Source: RGIG4790 sp964437615
GTDB taxonomy: Bacteria; Bacillota; Clostridia; Christensenellales; UBA1242
DNA: 42,461 nucleotides
Assembly (NCBI GenBank): GCA_964437615.1
Contig: CAYTHL010000005.1
Location: 1-42,461 of the forward strand
Direction: 5' to 3'
Shown here: in pieces, positions 15,857 through 23,903 of the stretch
Layout of the letters: each line of letters begins with the position of its first letter
Numbering within the stretch: the stretch's first letter is position 1
Made by a program: the position numbers and the translations under genes
The notes under the pieces: model-generated
The model's input: only the letters and a program-made list of their open reading frames with translations
Databases searched by the model: none
Told to the model about the DNA's origin: nothing

Positions 15857-17741
15857 TAAAAAATCTTCTTTGCAACAAACTGATAAAACAACTATTTTAG
15901 AAAAACAAAACAACACAAAGCCAAATAGGTCAAAAACAAAGTTTCACGGCCCAGGCGGCGGTCCAGGCGGCGGAGTTTTTGAAAAACCTAAAAATTTTAA
16001 AGGCACTTTTGCCAAACTTATAAAATATCTTAAGCCTTATTTATTAGCGTTGCTAATAGCTATAATTTTAGCGGGTGTTGGCACCTTTTTAAATATCTAT
16101 GCCACAAACAAACTTACCGACCTAACAACATTAATATCTACAGGCAACTATACCACAGATAAACTACTTACAACATGTTTAATAATTTTAGCAATTGGGT
16201 TTGGCGGATTTCTTCTAACAGGCATACAAAACTGGATAATGGCGGTTATAAACGCCAAACTTTGCAAGCAAATGCGTCAGCAGATAAGCCATAAAACCAA
16301 TAAATTGCCGCTAAGCTATTTTGACAAAAATACCTATGGCGACATCTTAAGCCGCATTACAAACGATGTAGACACAATATCTTTTAACCTTAACAATAGT
16401 TTTACAACAATAATAACTAGTGTAGTTACCATAATTAGCGTGCCAATCTTTATGTTTACCATAAGCTGGGAGCTAACTTTAATTTCGCTTGCGACCATTC
16501 CTGTGACTATTTGTTTAATCTTGCTTGTGGTAAAATTTTCGCAAAAGTACTTTGTTGCTCAGCAAAATAGCCTAGGCAAAGTAAATGGGCAGATAGAAGA
16601 GGTCTATTCATCGCAGCTTGTAGTAAAGGTCTTTAATGGTCAAAAGCGCGAAAACCAAAAGTTTGACGCCACCAACAAAGTGCTATATGTTAGCGGCTAC
16701 AAAAGCCAATTTATTTCTGGTTTAATGCAGCCTATCATGAGTGGTATTACAAACCTATCCTATGTATTTTGCTGCGTTGTAGGCGCTATTTTAATAATTA
16801 ACGGAACATATGATGCCCTTGTATTTATAGGTCAACTTCCAATATTTTTAATGTACATAAGGCGCTTTAACAACCCGCTGCAGCAGTTAAGCACTATTTC
16901 TAGCAACTTGCAAAGCACGGTTGCCGCTGCCGAGCGCGTCTTTGAATACCTAGACGAGCCAGAGCAGCCAGACGAGAGCGAAAAAACCGCCACAGTAAAA
17001 AATCTTGTTGGAAGGGTAGAGTTTAACCATGTTAAATTTGGGTACAATAAAGATAAAACTATAATAAAAGACTTGTCGCTTGTTGCCGAGCCGGGGCAGA
17101 AAATTGCAATAGTTGGCGCAACGGGCGCCGGCAAAACCACCATTGTAAATTTGCTTATGCGCTTTTACGATATAGACAGCGGCAGCATAACAATTGACGG
17201 CGTAGATACCATGGATATGAAACGTGAAGACGTGCGCAAAATGTTTGCCATGGTGCTGCAAGATACATGGCTTTTTGACGGCACAATTCGAGAAAACTTA
17301 AAGTACGGCAAGCCAGACGCTTCCGAAGAAGATGTAATAAATGCATGCAAGGCCAGCAACATTTGGCACTACATTCGCACCTTGCCGGGCGGGCTAGACC
17401 ACCAGCTATCCGAAAAATCTAGCTTATCTGCGGGGCAAAAGCAGCTATTTACAATAGCCCGCGCCATGGTTCAAAACGCCCCAATGCTTATTCTAGACGA
17501 GGCAACCAGTAGTGTAGACACTCGCACCGAAGAAATTATTGGCGATGCCATGGATAAACTTATGCAAGGCAGAACTAGCTTTGTAATTGCACACCGCCTT
17601 TCAACTATCAAAAACGCCGACCTCATTCTTCTATTAAAGGACGGCGACGTAATAGAGCAGGGTACTCACGAACAGCTAATGGCAATAGATGGTGGGGAGT
17701 ATGCTGCCCTATACAACAGCCAATTCAGTCAAAATGCGTGA
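15849..17741 (+). CDS. ABC exporter half-transporter with intact catalytic residues (heterodimer subunit B)
   Basis: This 630-residue protein has an N-terminal extension containing GPGGGPGGG (about residues 36-44), then the exporter membrane domain and a C-terminal ATPase. The Walker A is GATGAGKTT, the Walker B MLILDEATSSVD (Glu present), and the H-loop IAHRLSTI is normal. The signature is LSAGQ rather than LSGGQ. Pairing this altered signature with the altered Walker B and H-loop of the upstream partner makes one degenerate and one active site, as in TM287/288, LmrCD and BmrCD. The Gly-rich N-terminus is common in this subunit. The stop codon lies inside the left arm of a palindromic repeat. 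Confidence 0.9.
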   Translation: MSNKKSSLQQTDKTTILEKQNNTKPNRSKTKFHGPGGGPGGGVFEKPKNFKGTFAKLIKYLKPYLLALLIAIILAGVGTFLNIYATNKLTDLTTLISTGNYTTDKLLTTCLIILAIGFGGFLLTGIQNWIMAVINAKLCKQMRQQISHKTNKLPLSYFDKNTYGDILSRITNDVDTISFNLNNSFTTIITSVVTIISVPIFMFTISWELTLISLATIPVTICLILLVVKFSQKYFVAQQNSLGKVNGQIEEVYSSQLVVKVFNGQKRENQKFDATNKVLYVSGYKSQFISGLMQPIMSGITNLSYVFCCVVGAILIINGTYDALVFIGQLPIFLMYIRRFNNPLQQLSTISSNLQSTVAAAERVFEYLDEPEQPDESEKTATVKNLVGRVEFNHVKFGYNKDKTIIKDLSLVAEPGQKIAIVGATGAGKTTIVNLLMRFYDIDSGSITIDGVDTMDMKREDVRKMFAMVLQDTWLFDGTIRENLKYGKPDASEEDVINACKASNIWHYIRTLPGGLDHQLSEKSSLSAGQKQLFTIARAMVQNAPMLILDEATSSVDTRTEEIIGDAMDKLMQGRTSFVIAHRLSTIKNADLILLLKDGDVIEQGTHEQLMAIDGGEYAALYNSQFSQNA

Positions 17742-17953
17742 TGACGGCGCATAGCTGCGTCGCAAAGTCATTGCCAGCAGTCATTTACGTTTTAGTAAAC
17801 TTCTGCNNNNNNNNNNNNNNNNNNNNNNNNNNNNNNNNNNNNNNNNNNNNNNNNNNNNNNNNNNNNNNNNNNNNNNNNNNNNNNNNNNNNNNNNNNNNNN
17901 NNNNNNCAATTTTTGTTTGCTCCTTGCTCTGCACCGCCCTCACGCATTTTGAC
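17728..17953 (+). repeat. Palindromic element copy 4 (contains the second assembly gap)
   Basis: Perfect 14-bp inverted ends (17728-17741 and 17940-17953) enclose a core of TTTAC (17784-17788), loop GTTTTA, GTAAA (17795-17799). The inner arms pair as in copy 5. The left end overlaps the last codons and the TGA of the ABC exporter gene. CCCGTT follows at the right end (17953-17958). Confidence 0.65.
17807..17906. other. Assembly gap of 100 N
   Basis: Exactly 100 N. The bases on both sides (ending CTTCTGC, resuming CAATTTTTG) match copy 5 at about 18046-18060, where only CGG lies between them. The true gap may be close to zero, or may hide further tandem copies. Confidence 0.95.
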
Positions 17954-17980
17954 CCGTTACTGAATAAATTATATTTTAAA

Positions 17981-18101
17981 ATTAATGTGCAGCGACTAGC
18001 TGCGTCGCAAAGTCATTGCCAGCAGTCATTTACGTTTTAGTAAACTTCTGCCGGCAATTTTTGTTTGCTCCTTGCTCTGCACCGCCCTCACGCATTTTGA
18101 C
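17981..18101 (+). repeat. Palindromic element copy 5
   Basis: The core is TTTAC (18029-18033), loop GTTTTA, GTAAA (18040-18044). Inner arms ATTGCCAGCAG and CTGCCGGCAAT pair with one G-T wobble. The right end repeats the 14-base terminus of copy 4, followed by CCCGTTACT (18101-18109). The segment 18100-18137 is repeated imperfectly at 18194-18230. Confidence 0.65.
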
Positions 18102-18227
18102 CCGTTACTTATCTAAGAAATAATAAATGTCAATTGGCAACTAAGAGGGCAGATATTCTCTTTTGTAGAACTTCATCTCAATTATACATTTTTACCCGTT
18201 ACTTATCTAAATAATAACAATGTCAAT

Positions 18228-18275
18228 GGGCGCATAGCGGCGTCGCAAAGTCATTGCCAGCAGTTATTTACCGCG
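18228..18275 (+). repeat. Truncated palindromic element copy 6
   Basis: The left arm (GCGTCGCAAAG, then CATTGCCAGCAG) matches copies 4 and 5 and ends in TTATTTACC, where the hairpin would begin. No right arm follows; the sequence continues into a gene remnant. Confidence 0.5.
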
Positions 18276-18278
18276 TCA

Positions 18279-18374
18279 AAAGTCCACATAAAAGCTATTG
18301 AAAATTTTATAGGTGCAAAGATTGAATTTATTGGCACAGGGTCAGATAGGGAAGATTTAATTATTAGATTTTAA
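18279..18374 (+). pseudogene. 3' remnant of an unidentified gene
   Basis: After the truncated repeat copy 6 a frame reads KVHIKAIENFIGAK, then IEFIGTGSDREDLIIRF and TAA (18372-18374). Its composition looks like real protein, unlike the surrounding repeats. The frame stays open into the repeat but has no start or ribosome site there. It is probably the last 31 codons of a gene destroyed by repeat insertion or deletion. The protein family is not recognised. Confidence 0.4.
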
Positions 18375-18417
18375 CACAAAACTCAATCACAATGTTTGCG
18401 TATATCACAGAAAAATA

Positions 18418-18446
18418 TTGACAATAATGTCTAATTTTGATATAAT
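18418..18446 (+). promoter_or_regulatory. Promoter of the PH-domain gene
   Basis: Consensus TTGACA (18418-18423) and TATAAT (18441-18446) have 17-base spacing. The predicted leader is about 38 bases and contains the AGGGGG ribosome site. Confidence 0.8.
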
Positions 18447-18489
18447 TTGCTTGCAAATAGATGGAATAATATCGCTTTAGGGGGATAAA

Positions 18490-19182
18490 ATGGAAGAAGT
18501 TTTTAATCAAATTTTAGATAAAGACGAAAATATTATAAAAATTATTAAACCAAACAAGGCAAAAATGTTTTGGAGTTTATTTTTTAAATCTTTTTTCCTT
18601 TGGATTGTATTTTCACTATGCATAGGCTTTGCTTTTGGTCAAAGTTTTGGTACAAGCAAAATTCTTGAAGATGGTACTGAAAGTGTAGATTTAAATTTAA
18701 CTGCATTTTTAATATCAGTGTTGGTTATTACATTTATATTTATTGTTGTGGATATTGTTGTTTTTTATTTAAAATACACAAAAACCTTTTATGCATACAC
18801 AAATAAAAGGGTGCTTATAAGGCACGGTATAATTGGTGTAGATTATAAAAGTTTAGACAAAAAATCTATTGGTGCGGTAACTGTAAATGTTTCTCTTTTA
18901 GATAAAATTGTCAGACAAAACACTGGAACAATTGTGTTTGGCAGTATGTCTAGCCCTATTATAACAAATTCAAATGGAACAACCTCAGATAATTTTAAAT
19001 TTGCAAATATAAAAAATCCATATGATATTTATCAAGAAATTAAAAGTAATATTGATGAAACCCAAAATAAAAAAGATTTAAGTGCCCAAAAGTCTAAAGA
19101 GATTGTGGATGATGTTCCAGAAAATCCTGTTGAAGAACCTCTTAAAGGCACAAAAAATGTAGAAAAGAAAAAAGCAAAATAA
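18490..19182 (+). CDS. Membrane protein with bacterial PH (bPH2-type) domain
   Basis: This 230-residue protein has two membrane segments (about residues 28-50 and 72-96). They are followed by a domain that begins FYAYTNKRVLIRHGIIGVDYK and has LLDKIVRQNTGTIVFGS. That is the pattern of YdbS/YdbT-like bacterial PH domains, found on membrane proteins of unknown function. The C-terminal 45 residues are charged and lysine-rich (ending EKKKAK) and probably disordered. AGGGGG lies 6 bases before the ATG, and a consensus promoter is present. Base composition is more A+T-rich than in the neighbouring genes, which may indicate later acquisition. The role is unknown. Confidence 0.75.
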   Translation: MEEVFNQILDKDENIIKIIKPNKAKMFWSLFFKSFFLWIVFSLCIGFAFGQSFGTSKILEDGTESVDLNLTAFLISVLVITFIFIVVDIVVFYLKYTKTFYAYTNKRVLIRHGIIGVDYKSLDKKSIGAVTVNVSLLDKIVRQNTGTIVFGSMSSPIITNSNGTTSDNFKFANIKNPYDIYQEIKSNIDETQNKKDLSAQKSKEIVDDVPENPVEEPLKGTKNVEKKKAK

Positions 19183-19188
19183 GTTCAA

Positions 19189-19226
19189 AAAGATTAATAG
19201 AAAACAAAATCACACCCTTAATCTTT
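19189..19226. terminator. Terminator between convergent genes
   Basis: AAAGATTAA (19189-19197) and TTAATCTTT (19218-19226) form a 9-bp stem, with a T-rich run (CTTTTT) on the right and A-rich sequence on the left. It separates the PH-domain and zinc-ribbon genes. Confidence 0.6.
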
Positions 19227-19295
19227 CTTTTTGTGCAAATAAAACCTCATTTCTACAAATTTTAGCTAGTTAATAAACAACTTATTTAACCTCTA

Positions 19296-20330
19296 TTAGC
19301 CAAGCACTTTTATCAAAATTGCGGCGGCAGCGCAGAGAGCGGCAAGGACGCCGAATGCTAGGCCTAGTACTTTGCCGGCAGATTTTGGCACTTTGCCCGA
19401 AACTTGCCCGCTAGTGCCACCAACATAGCAGTGATAATGCTTATTGTGGTAGGTGTAGTGTGTAACAAACACAGGCACATAGGTGTAGTTAAAGGTAACT
19501 CCGCTAAGTTTAAAGCTAGTTTCTAGGCTTTCAATTTGGTCATATTTGCTTTTAAGTTTTGCCCTAAGTTTGGCTTCGGCAGATTTAGAATAGGTATTTT
19601 CTAGTTCCTTATAGCAGTCATGCACCGAGCGGTTGGTGTCCGCGCCATAGTAACCTAGTAGATATTCGGTAGAAAAGGGCACAATTTTGTTAGGGTCTAG
19701 TTTAACAACCGAAGCTAGCAGTTTGCTGTCGGTGGTGGTGTTGGCACAAAGTAGCACATTTTCTATTTTTTGGTCGTCAATATCTCTTATGGTATGGGTT
19801 GTGCTAAAAATGGCGCCGTCGCTTTGTTCACGCACTTTTTTAACAATAGCCGTGTATGCTGTAAGCATTTTGCCATTAAAGTTGTAGACAGGTATGTACA
19901 CTTGGCTAATTTTTCCGTTTTTGGCAAGATTAACCAGCCCGCTTGGCGCCAAAACCTTTTTTTTAAGCCACTTAAAAAATATATTTTTGGCTTGTTCCTT
20001 GGTTAGTTCAAACGGCACAATTCCGTCTGGCAAAAAAGTTTTGGTAGAGGACTCGCTAATGTCTGTGCTGCCGCAGTTTGGGCAACGCCTGCTAACCTTG
20101 CTAATATCTGTAGAATGGCTGGTGCCGCAACTTGCACAAACATAGCTGTTAACGCCGCTGGCGTTTGGCGTTGGCTGATAGTCTGGCGTGTACGGACGCT
20201 CTATTATTGCCCCCTTTGGCTGGCTTATAGCTAGCGTTGTGCCGCAATAATCGCATTTAAGTTGATGGTTTTTTATATCAAAAACTAGACCGCTGCCGCA
20301 ACTTGGGCATTTACTTATCATCTTATCCAT
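19296..20330 (-). CDS. Zinc-ribbon protein with C-terminal membrane anchor
   Basis: This 344-residue protein has four C-x2-C half-sites in two ribbons: CPSCGSG with CDYCG (residues about 8-30), and CASCG with CPNCG (about 65-88). Next comes a conserved-looking block, PFELTKEQAKNIFFKWLKKK (about 111-130), and a beta-rich middle. A single membrane helix lies at about 322-342, after GTSGQVSGKVPKSAGKV. Related proteins in Clostridia are often named TFIIB-type zinc-ribbon proteins or mis-annotated as PriA helicase; no helicase motifs exist here. The domain order suggests a cytosolic protein tethered to the membrane by its tail. Function is unknown. AGAAGGAAA precedes the ATG at 20330. Confidence 0.75.
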   Translation of the reverse strand: MDKMISKCPSCGSGLVFDIKNHQLKCDYCGTTLAISQPKGAIIERPYTPDYQPTPNASGVNSYVCASCGTSHSTDISKVSRRCPNCGSTDISESSTKTFLPDGIVPFELTKEQAKNIFFKWLKKKVLAPSGLVNLAKNGKISQVYIPVYNFNGKMLTAYTAIVKKVREQSDGAIFSTTHTIRDIDDQKIENVLLCANTTTDSKLLASVVKLDPNKIVPFSTEYLLGYYGADTNRSVHDCYKELENTYSKSAEAKLRAKLKSKYDQIESLETSFKLSGVTFNYTYVPVFVTHYTYHNKHYHCYVGGTSGQVSGKVPKSAGKVLGLAFGVLAALCAAAAILIKVLG

Positions 20331-20499
20331 AGTTTAGGTTTCCTTCTTAAAGCCATTTTACAATACTCTGCATACAAAAATCAAGCAAATTTCCGCGCAA
20401 AATATTGGCACAATTACCCCTTTTTTAAATTTTTCATATAATAAACAAGCAAAAGGGATTATAGAGAAGCAAAATATTTTATTAATTTTGTTCAAACCA

Positions 20500-20528
20500 T
20501 GGACAAAATATGACAAATAATGTAAAAT
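20500..20528 (+). promoter_or_regulatory. Promoter of the glycosyltransferase gene
   Basis: TGGACA (20500-20505) and TAAAAT (20523-20528) are 17 bases apart, followed by AAGGGAG and the ATG at 20552. Confidence 0.55.
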
Positions 20529-20551
20529 GAACTAATAAAAGGGAGTTTTTT

Positions 20552-22015
20552 ATGTGGCATGTAACACTTTATAATGTGCTATTTATTATAAATAACATAA
20601 TACTAACTATAATAGGTATACCATTCTTTTTGCAGTTTATATACATGTTTTTGTTTTGGCTGCCTAAAAAGAAATTTAAAAAGAGTGATAAAAAAGGCAA
20701 AATATGCGTGTTTATTCCCGCTCATAACGAGGAAGATGTAATTTTTGACACCATAGACAGACTTTACAAACTGCAAACTTACCCAAAAGAGTTGTTTGAT
20801 GTATATGTTGTTGCGCACAACTGCACCGACAACACGGCCGAGCTTGCGCGCAAGGCTGGTGCCACCGTGTACGAGTTTAACGACCCAGATAAATCTCGCC
20901 ATATTGCAAGTTACGCGCTAAAGCACGGTTACGAGCAGATTTTGGCGTCTGGCAAGGAGTATGATTTTGTTATCCGTTTAGATGCAGATAATCACGTTAA
21001 TGACGAGTTCTTTAGCCTAATGAACGACGCTTTTCAGGCGGGTTGCAAAATTGCAAGGCCATACGAGAGCGCCCTAAACATGACTCAGAATTTGTACACA
21101 AAAGCTTGCGGCTTATACTACACCTTCGACAGTCGCTTTTCTTCTAGAGTTAGGGAAAGATTGCATATGGACGCGCATGTAAATGGCCCCGGCAGCTTGG
21201 TAGATTTTGAGATTATCAAAAAAATTGGCGGATACGACACAACTTCTATTACCGAAGATACCGAATTTATATTTAAACGCATGATAGAAGGCTATCGCTG
21301 CCATTTTGTAGAAGACGCCGTTGTGTACGAGGATTTGCCGTCCACATTTGCCGACACTTATGCGCGCAACAAGCGCATTGCCGCTGGCAACATTAGGCTT
21401 CTTGCAAAATATTCTCCAAAAATGATAGGCAAGTTCTTTTGCACTTTCAACTTTTCCTATATAGAGCAGCTTTTAACCTATTTCTTTAATATAATTTGCA
21501 TTGTTTTATGTACTTGGATACCAGCGTACTATATATACAACTTTGCCTACTTGTGGGGCATGGGGTACTTTAGCGACGCGGCCGCGGACATGGCGGGAAT
21601 TCACGCAATGGGCGCAAACAACCAGTTGATACTTGTTGCGATTATTTTGTTAGTGCTATTTTTGCTGGCAGGCATTGGGCAAGGTTTGTTGCTGGTTATC
21701 CTAGATTACAAAAAACTTGGCGCAGAGCGCAGACGAGATTTGATTGACGGTGCACTAATGTTTCCTATGTTTACCGTAGTTTATTGCGCAACCATGTGTG
21801 TAGGCGCTTTCTGCAAACCAAAATGGACAAAAATTAACCGCAACAAAACGGCGCAGTCGGATTATCAGCAAAGTGCGGCACTGGCGGGCAGTGTGGCGGC
21901 ATTAGACAACGCAAATGGCGAATTATTGCAAGAAGACTTGGCTCTAAGCGAGGAGCAAGAAAGTGAGCATAATTTGCAAACTGAAGAAAAAACAGAGCAA
22001 AATGAAGTTAAATAA
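20552..22015 (+). CDS. Membrane-bound family 2 glycosyltransferase
   Basis: This 487-residue protein has one N-terminal membrane helix (about 10-35), a GT2 catalytic domain and three or so C-terminal helices (about 305-430). The catalytic motifs are FIPAHNEE (nucleotide binding), RLDADNH (the DxD site), NGPGS and TEDTEF (the catalytic-base region). The Q-x-x-R-W motif of processive synthases appears as RNKRIAAGN, with the tryptophan missing, so a processive hyaluronan/cellulose-type activity is not assured. The C-terminal 50 residues are acidic and Gln/Glu-rich. It probably transfers sugars from a nucleotide sugar at the inner membrane face for envelope polysaccharide or glycolipid. The ATG at 20552 follows AAGGGAG. 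It is monocistronic with a terminator behind it. Confidence 0.85.
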   Translation: MWHVTLYNVLFIINNIILTIIGIPFFLQFIYMFLFWLPKKKFKKSDKKGKICVFIPAHNEEDVIFDTIDRLYKLQTYPKELFDVYVVAHNCTDNTAELARKAGATVYEFNDPDKSRHIASYALKHGYEQILASGKEYDFVIRLDADNHVNDEFFSLMNDAFQAGCKIARPYESALNMTQNLYTKACGLYYTFDSRFSSRVRERLHMDAHVNGPGSLVDFEIIKKIGGYDTTSITEDTEFIFKRMIEGYRCHFVEDAVVYEDLPSTFADTYARNKRIAAGNIRLLAKYSPKMIGKFFCTFNFSYIEQLLTYFFNIICIVLCTWIPAYYIYNFAYLWGMGYFSDAAADMAGIHAMGANNQLILVAIILLVLFLLAGIGQGLLLVILDYKKLGAERRRDLIDGALMFPMFTVVYCATMCVGAFCKPKWTKINRNKTAQSDYQQSAALAGSVAALDNANGELLQEDLALSEEQESEHNLQTEEKTEQNEVK

Positions 22016-22055
22016 CAAATTTTAAATTAACAAGCTAAACTTTATATTTTGTCGC

Positions 22056-22083
22056 AAAAAGTTGGGTAAAACCCCAACTTTTT
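22056..22083 (+). terminator. Terminator after the glycosyltransferase gene
   Basis: The 11-bp stem AAAAAGTTGGG / CCCAACTTTTT (22056-22066 with 22073-22083) has a 6-base loop and ends in a T run. The mnmE -35 box begins 3 bases later. Confidence 0.85.
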
Positions 22084-22085
22084 AC

Positions 22086-22113
22086 TTGATATTTGCAAAT
22101 TAGGGTGTATAAT
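22086..22113 (+). promoter_or_regulatory. mnmE promoter, abutting the start codon
   Basis: TTGATA (22086-22091) and TATAAT (22108-22113) are spaced by 16 bases. The -10 ends 6 bases before the ATG at 22120, placing the expected transcription start on the initiation codon. Confidence 0.6.
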
Positions 22114-22119
22114 AAGTTT

Positions 22120-23520
22120 ATGGAAAATTTACTCGATACCATTGCGGCAATATCCACAGGCACGGCCGGCGGGGCAATAAGCATAGTGCGCCTTAGCGGA
22201 GATAAGGCCATAGAAATTGCAGACAAGATGTTTGTTGGCACAAATGGTAAACTGCCAAGCACTCAAAAACCGCGCGTTTTAAAGCTAGGAAAACTTGTCG
22301 CCGACAGCTTTACCGAACAAGCCATGTGTGTAATTTTTTGTGCGCCCAACAGCTATACCGGGCAAAATATGGTAGAATTTCAGTGTCATGGCGGAATAAA
22401 AATCGCCACAGGTGTGCTAAAAAAGTGCCTATCTTTGGGGGCAAGGCTTGCCACAAACGGCGAATTTACTCGGCGTGCGGTGATTAATGGCAAAATGAGC
22501 CTAAGTGCCGCCGAGGGCATGATGGACATGATAAACGCCGAAAGTGATGCCGAAATCCGGGCGGGTTACGGGCTTCTTACTGGCAAACTTGCGCAAGTTG
22601 CAACCGCGGCAGAGCATGAACTTGTAGACTTGCTTAGCGAAATTGAGGTCAGCTTCGATTATCCCGAAGAAACCATAGAGTACATTACAAAAAACAAGCT
22701 GCGGGAGCGGTTAACCGCCCTTAGTAGCACCTTAGCTGATGTGCTTAAAACGGCGGCCGCGGGCAAAATTATATCTTCGGGCATAAATGTGCTAATTGTC
22801 GGCAAGCCAAATGTAGGCAAAAGCAGCCTATTAAATGCACTGCTTGCACGCGAGCGCGCCCTAGTTACTGATGTTCCCGGCACAACCCGAGATATTGTTG
22901 AGGGGAGCCTCAGCCTTGGCGGCGTTAAGGTAAATTTTATAGACACGGCTGGCATAAGAGAAACGCAAGACAAAGTGGAGAGCCTTGGCGTAGAAAAGGC
23001 CAAAAGTTTGGTAGATAGCGCCGATATAATCCTTTATGTTACCGATGTTTCTGGCAGTATTAGCGCCGAAGATAAGGAGATTTTTGACCTAGTTTGTCGC
23101 AAAAACTTTATCCATGTGGCAAGCAAAGCCGACAAAATTCCAAAATCTGGCAGCCAAAAGGCTATCCATGCCCACCAACAGAGCCTATTTGGCGAGCGTG
23201 CGCCAAACTACACAAGCGTAATTATCAGCACTCAGTCGGGCGAGGGCTTAGAGCAGTTAAAACAAGAGATAATTAAGCGGTTCGACAGCCCAACCCTATC
23301 TGGTGACGGCCTAGTAATTACAAACGAGCGGCATCGCCAAGCTCTGCAAACCGCCTTAGACTGCATAAATTCAGCCTTATCTAGCCTAGAACTTTGCACG
23401 CTAGACTTAGTAAGCATAGACCTAAAACTTGCTTATTCGGCCATTGGCGAGATTACTGGCAGCACTACCACAGAGGATATTATTGAGGCGATATTTAGCA
23501 AATTCTGCCTTGGCAAATAG
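22120..23520 (+). CDS. mnmE: tRNA uridine-5-carboxymethylaminomethyl GTPase MnmE
   Basis: This 466-residue protein matches TrmE/MnmE throughout. It has an N-terminal tetrahydrofolate-binding domain (DTIAAIST..., GEFTRRAVINGKM) and an inserted Ras-like G domain with GKPNVGKSS, DVPGTTRD, DTAGIR and SKAD. The C-terminal Cys-x-Gly-Lys reads CLGK at the very end. With MnmG it modifies the wobble uridine (U34) of certain tRNAs. The ATG at 22120 gives the usual start MENLLDTIAAIST; an in-frame TTG at 22093 would add nine unrelated residues lying over the promoter. The promoter -10 ends 6 bases before this ATG and no well-spaced Shine-Dalgarno exists. mnmG follows after 383 bases, occupied by a palindromic repeat that starts at the base after the stop. 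Confidence 0.97.
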   Translation: MENLLDTIAAISTGTAGGAISIVRLSGDKAIEIADKMFVGTNGKLPSTQKPRVLKLGKLVADSFTEQAMCVIFCAPNSYTGQNMVEFQCHGGIKIATGVLKKCLSLGARLATNGEFTRRAVINGKMSLSAAEGMMDMINAESDAEIRAGYGLLTGKLAQVATAAEHELVDLLSEIEVSFDYPEETIEYITKNKLRERLTALSSTLADVLKTAAAGKIISSGINVLIVGKPNVGKSSLLNALLARERALVTDVPGTTRDIVEGSLSLGGVKVNFIDTAGIRETQDKVESLGVEKAKSLVDSADIILYVTDVSGSISAEDKEIFDLVCRKNFIHVASKADKIPKSGSQKAIHAHQQSLFGERAPNYTSVIISTQSGEGLEQLKQEIIKRFDSPTLSGDGLVITNERHRQALQTALDCINSALSSLELCTLDLVSIDLKLAYSAIGEITGSTTTEDIIEAIFSKFCLGK

Positions 23521-23648
23521 TTTTTTGGGCGTCTTTTGGCGCGTATTATGCTCGCAGCTACATTTTGCAGTAGTCATTTAGGCTCAACTAAACTCCTACA
23601 GCAAAGCCTCGCTGCTTACTTATCCGCATCCAAAATCCGCCCAAAAAA
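23521..23648 (+). repeat. Palindromic element copy 7
   Basis: The ends TTTTTTGGGCGTCTTTTGG (23521-23539) and its near-complement (23630-23648) match at 16 of 19 positions. The core is TTTAG (23577-23581), loop GCTCAA, CTAAA (23588-23592), with inner arms TTTGCAGTAG and CTACAGCAAA. It starts at the base after the mnmE stop. CCCGTTTGTTAA follows at 23649, and a similar CCCGTTTCTTAA with partial right-arm sequence at 23700-23745. The remainder to 23903 shows only an element-like fragment near 23766-23785. Confidence 0.65.
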
Positions 23649-23903
23649 CCCGTTTGTTAATATGGTGAAAAGTTAGCTTTATGTTGTGTATACTCAGTTC
23701 CTTGTTCTGCATCAAATTTCTGCACAAACAACCCGTTTCTTAACATGGTTGTATAAAATCATAGGTTGCGCATAACTGCGTCACTGGGGGCTGCACTGCG
23801 AAGACTGACTTTGGGGGCAACAATTAAATATAAGCAAATACAAAATACATGGAAAATTAAATACAAAAATTTACTTATAAAAAATACACAAAATGATAAA
23901 ATT

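Noticed and set aside
17738..18040. Open frames spanning the runs of N (also at 12239-12682)
   Set aside because: They read through unknown bases and repeat arms, so they are artefacts.
17728..18275. Palindromic elements considered as integron attC sites or simple rho-independent terminators
   Set aside because: There are no attC R/L core sites or gene cassettes. The conserved hairpins are not followed by T runs and are too long and variable for plain terminators.
23766..23903. Extended mnmG start adding 46 residues
   Set aside because: The extension is translated from a repeat-like remnant, has no ribosome site and exceeds the family length; the ATG at 23904 fits better.
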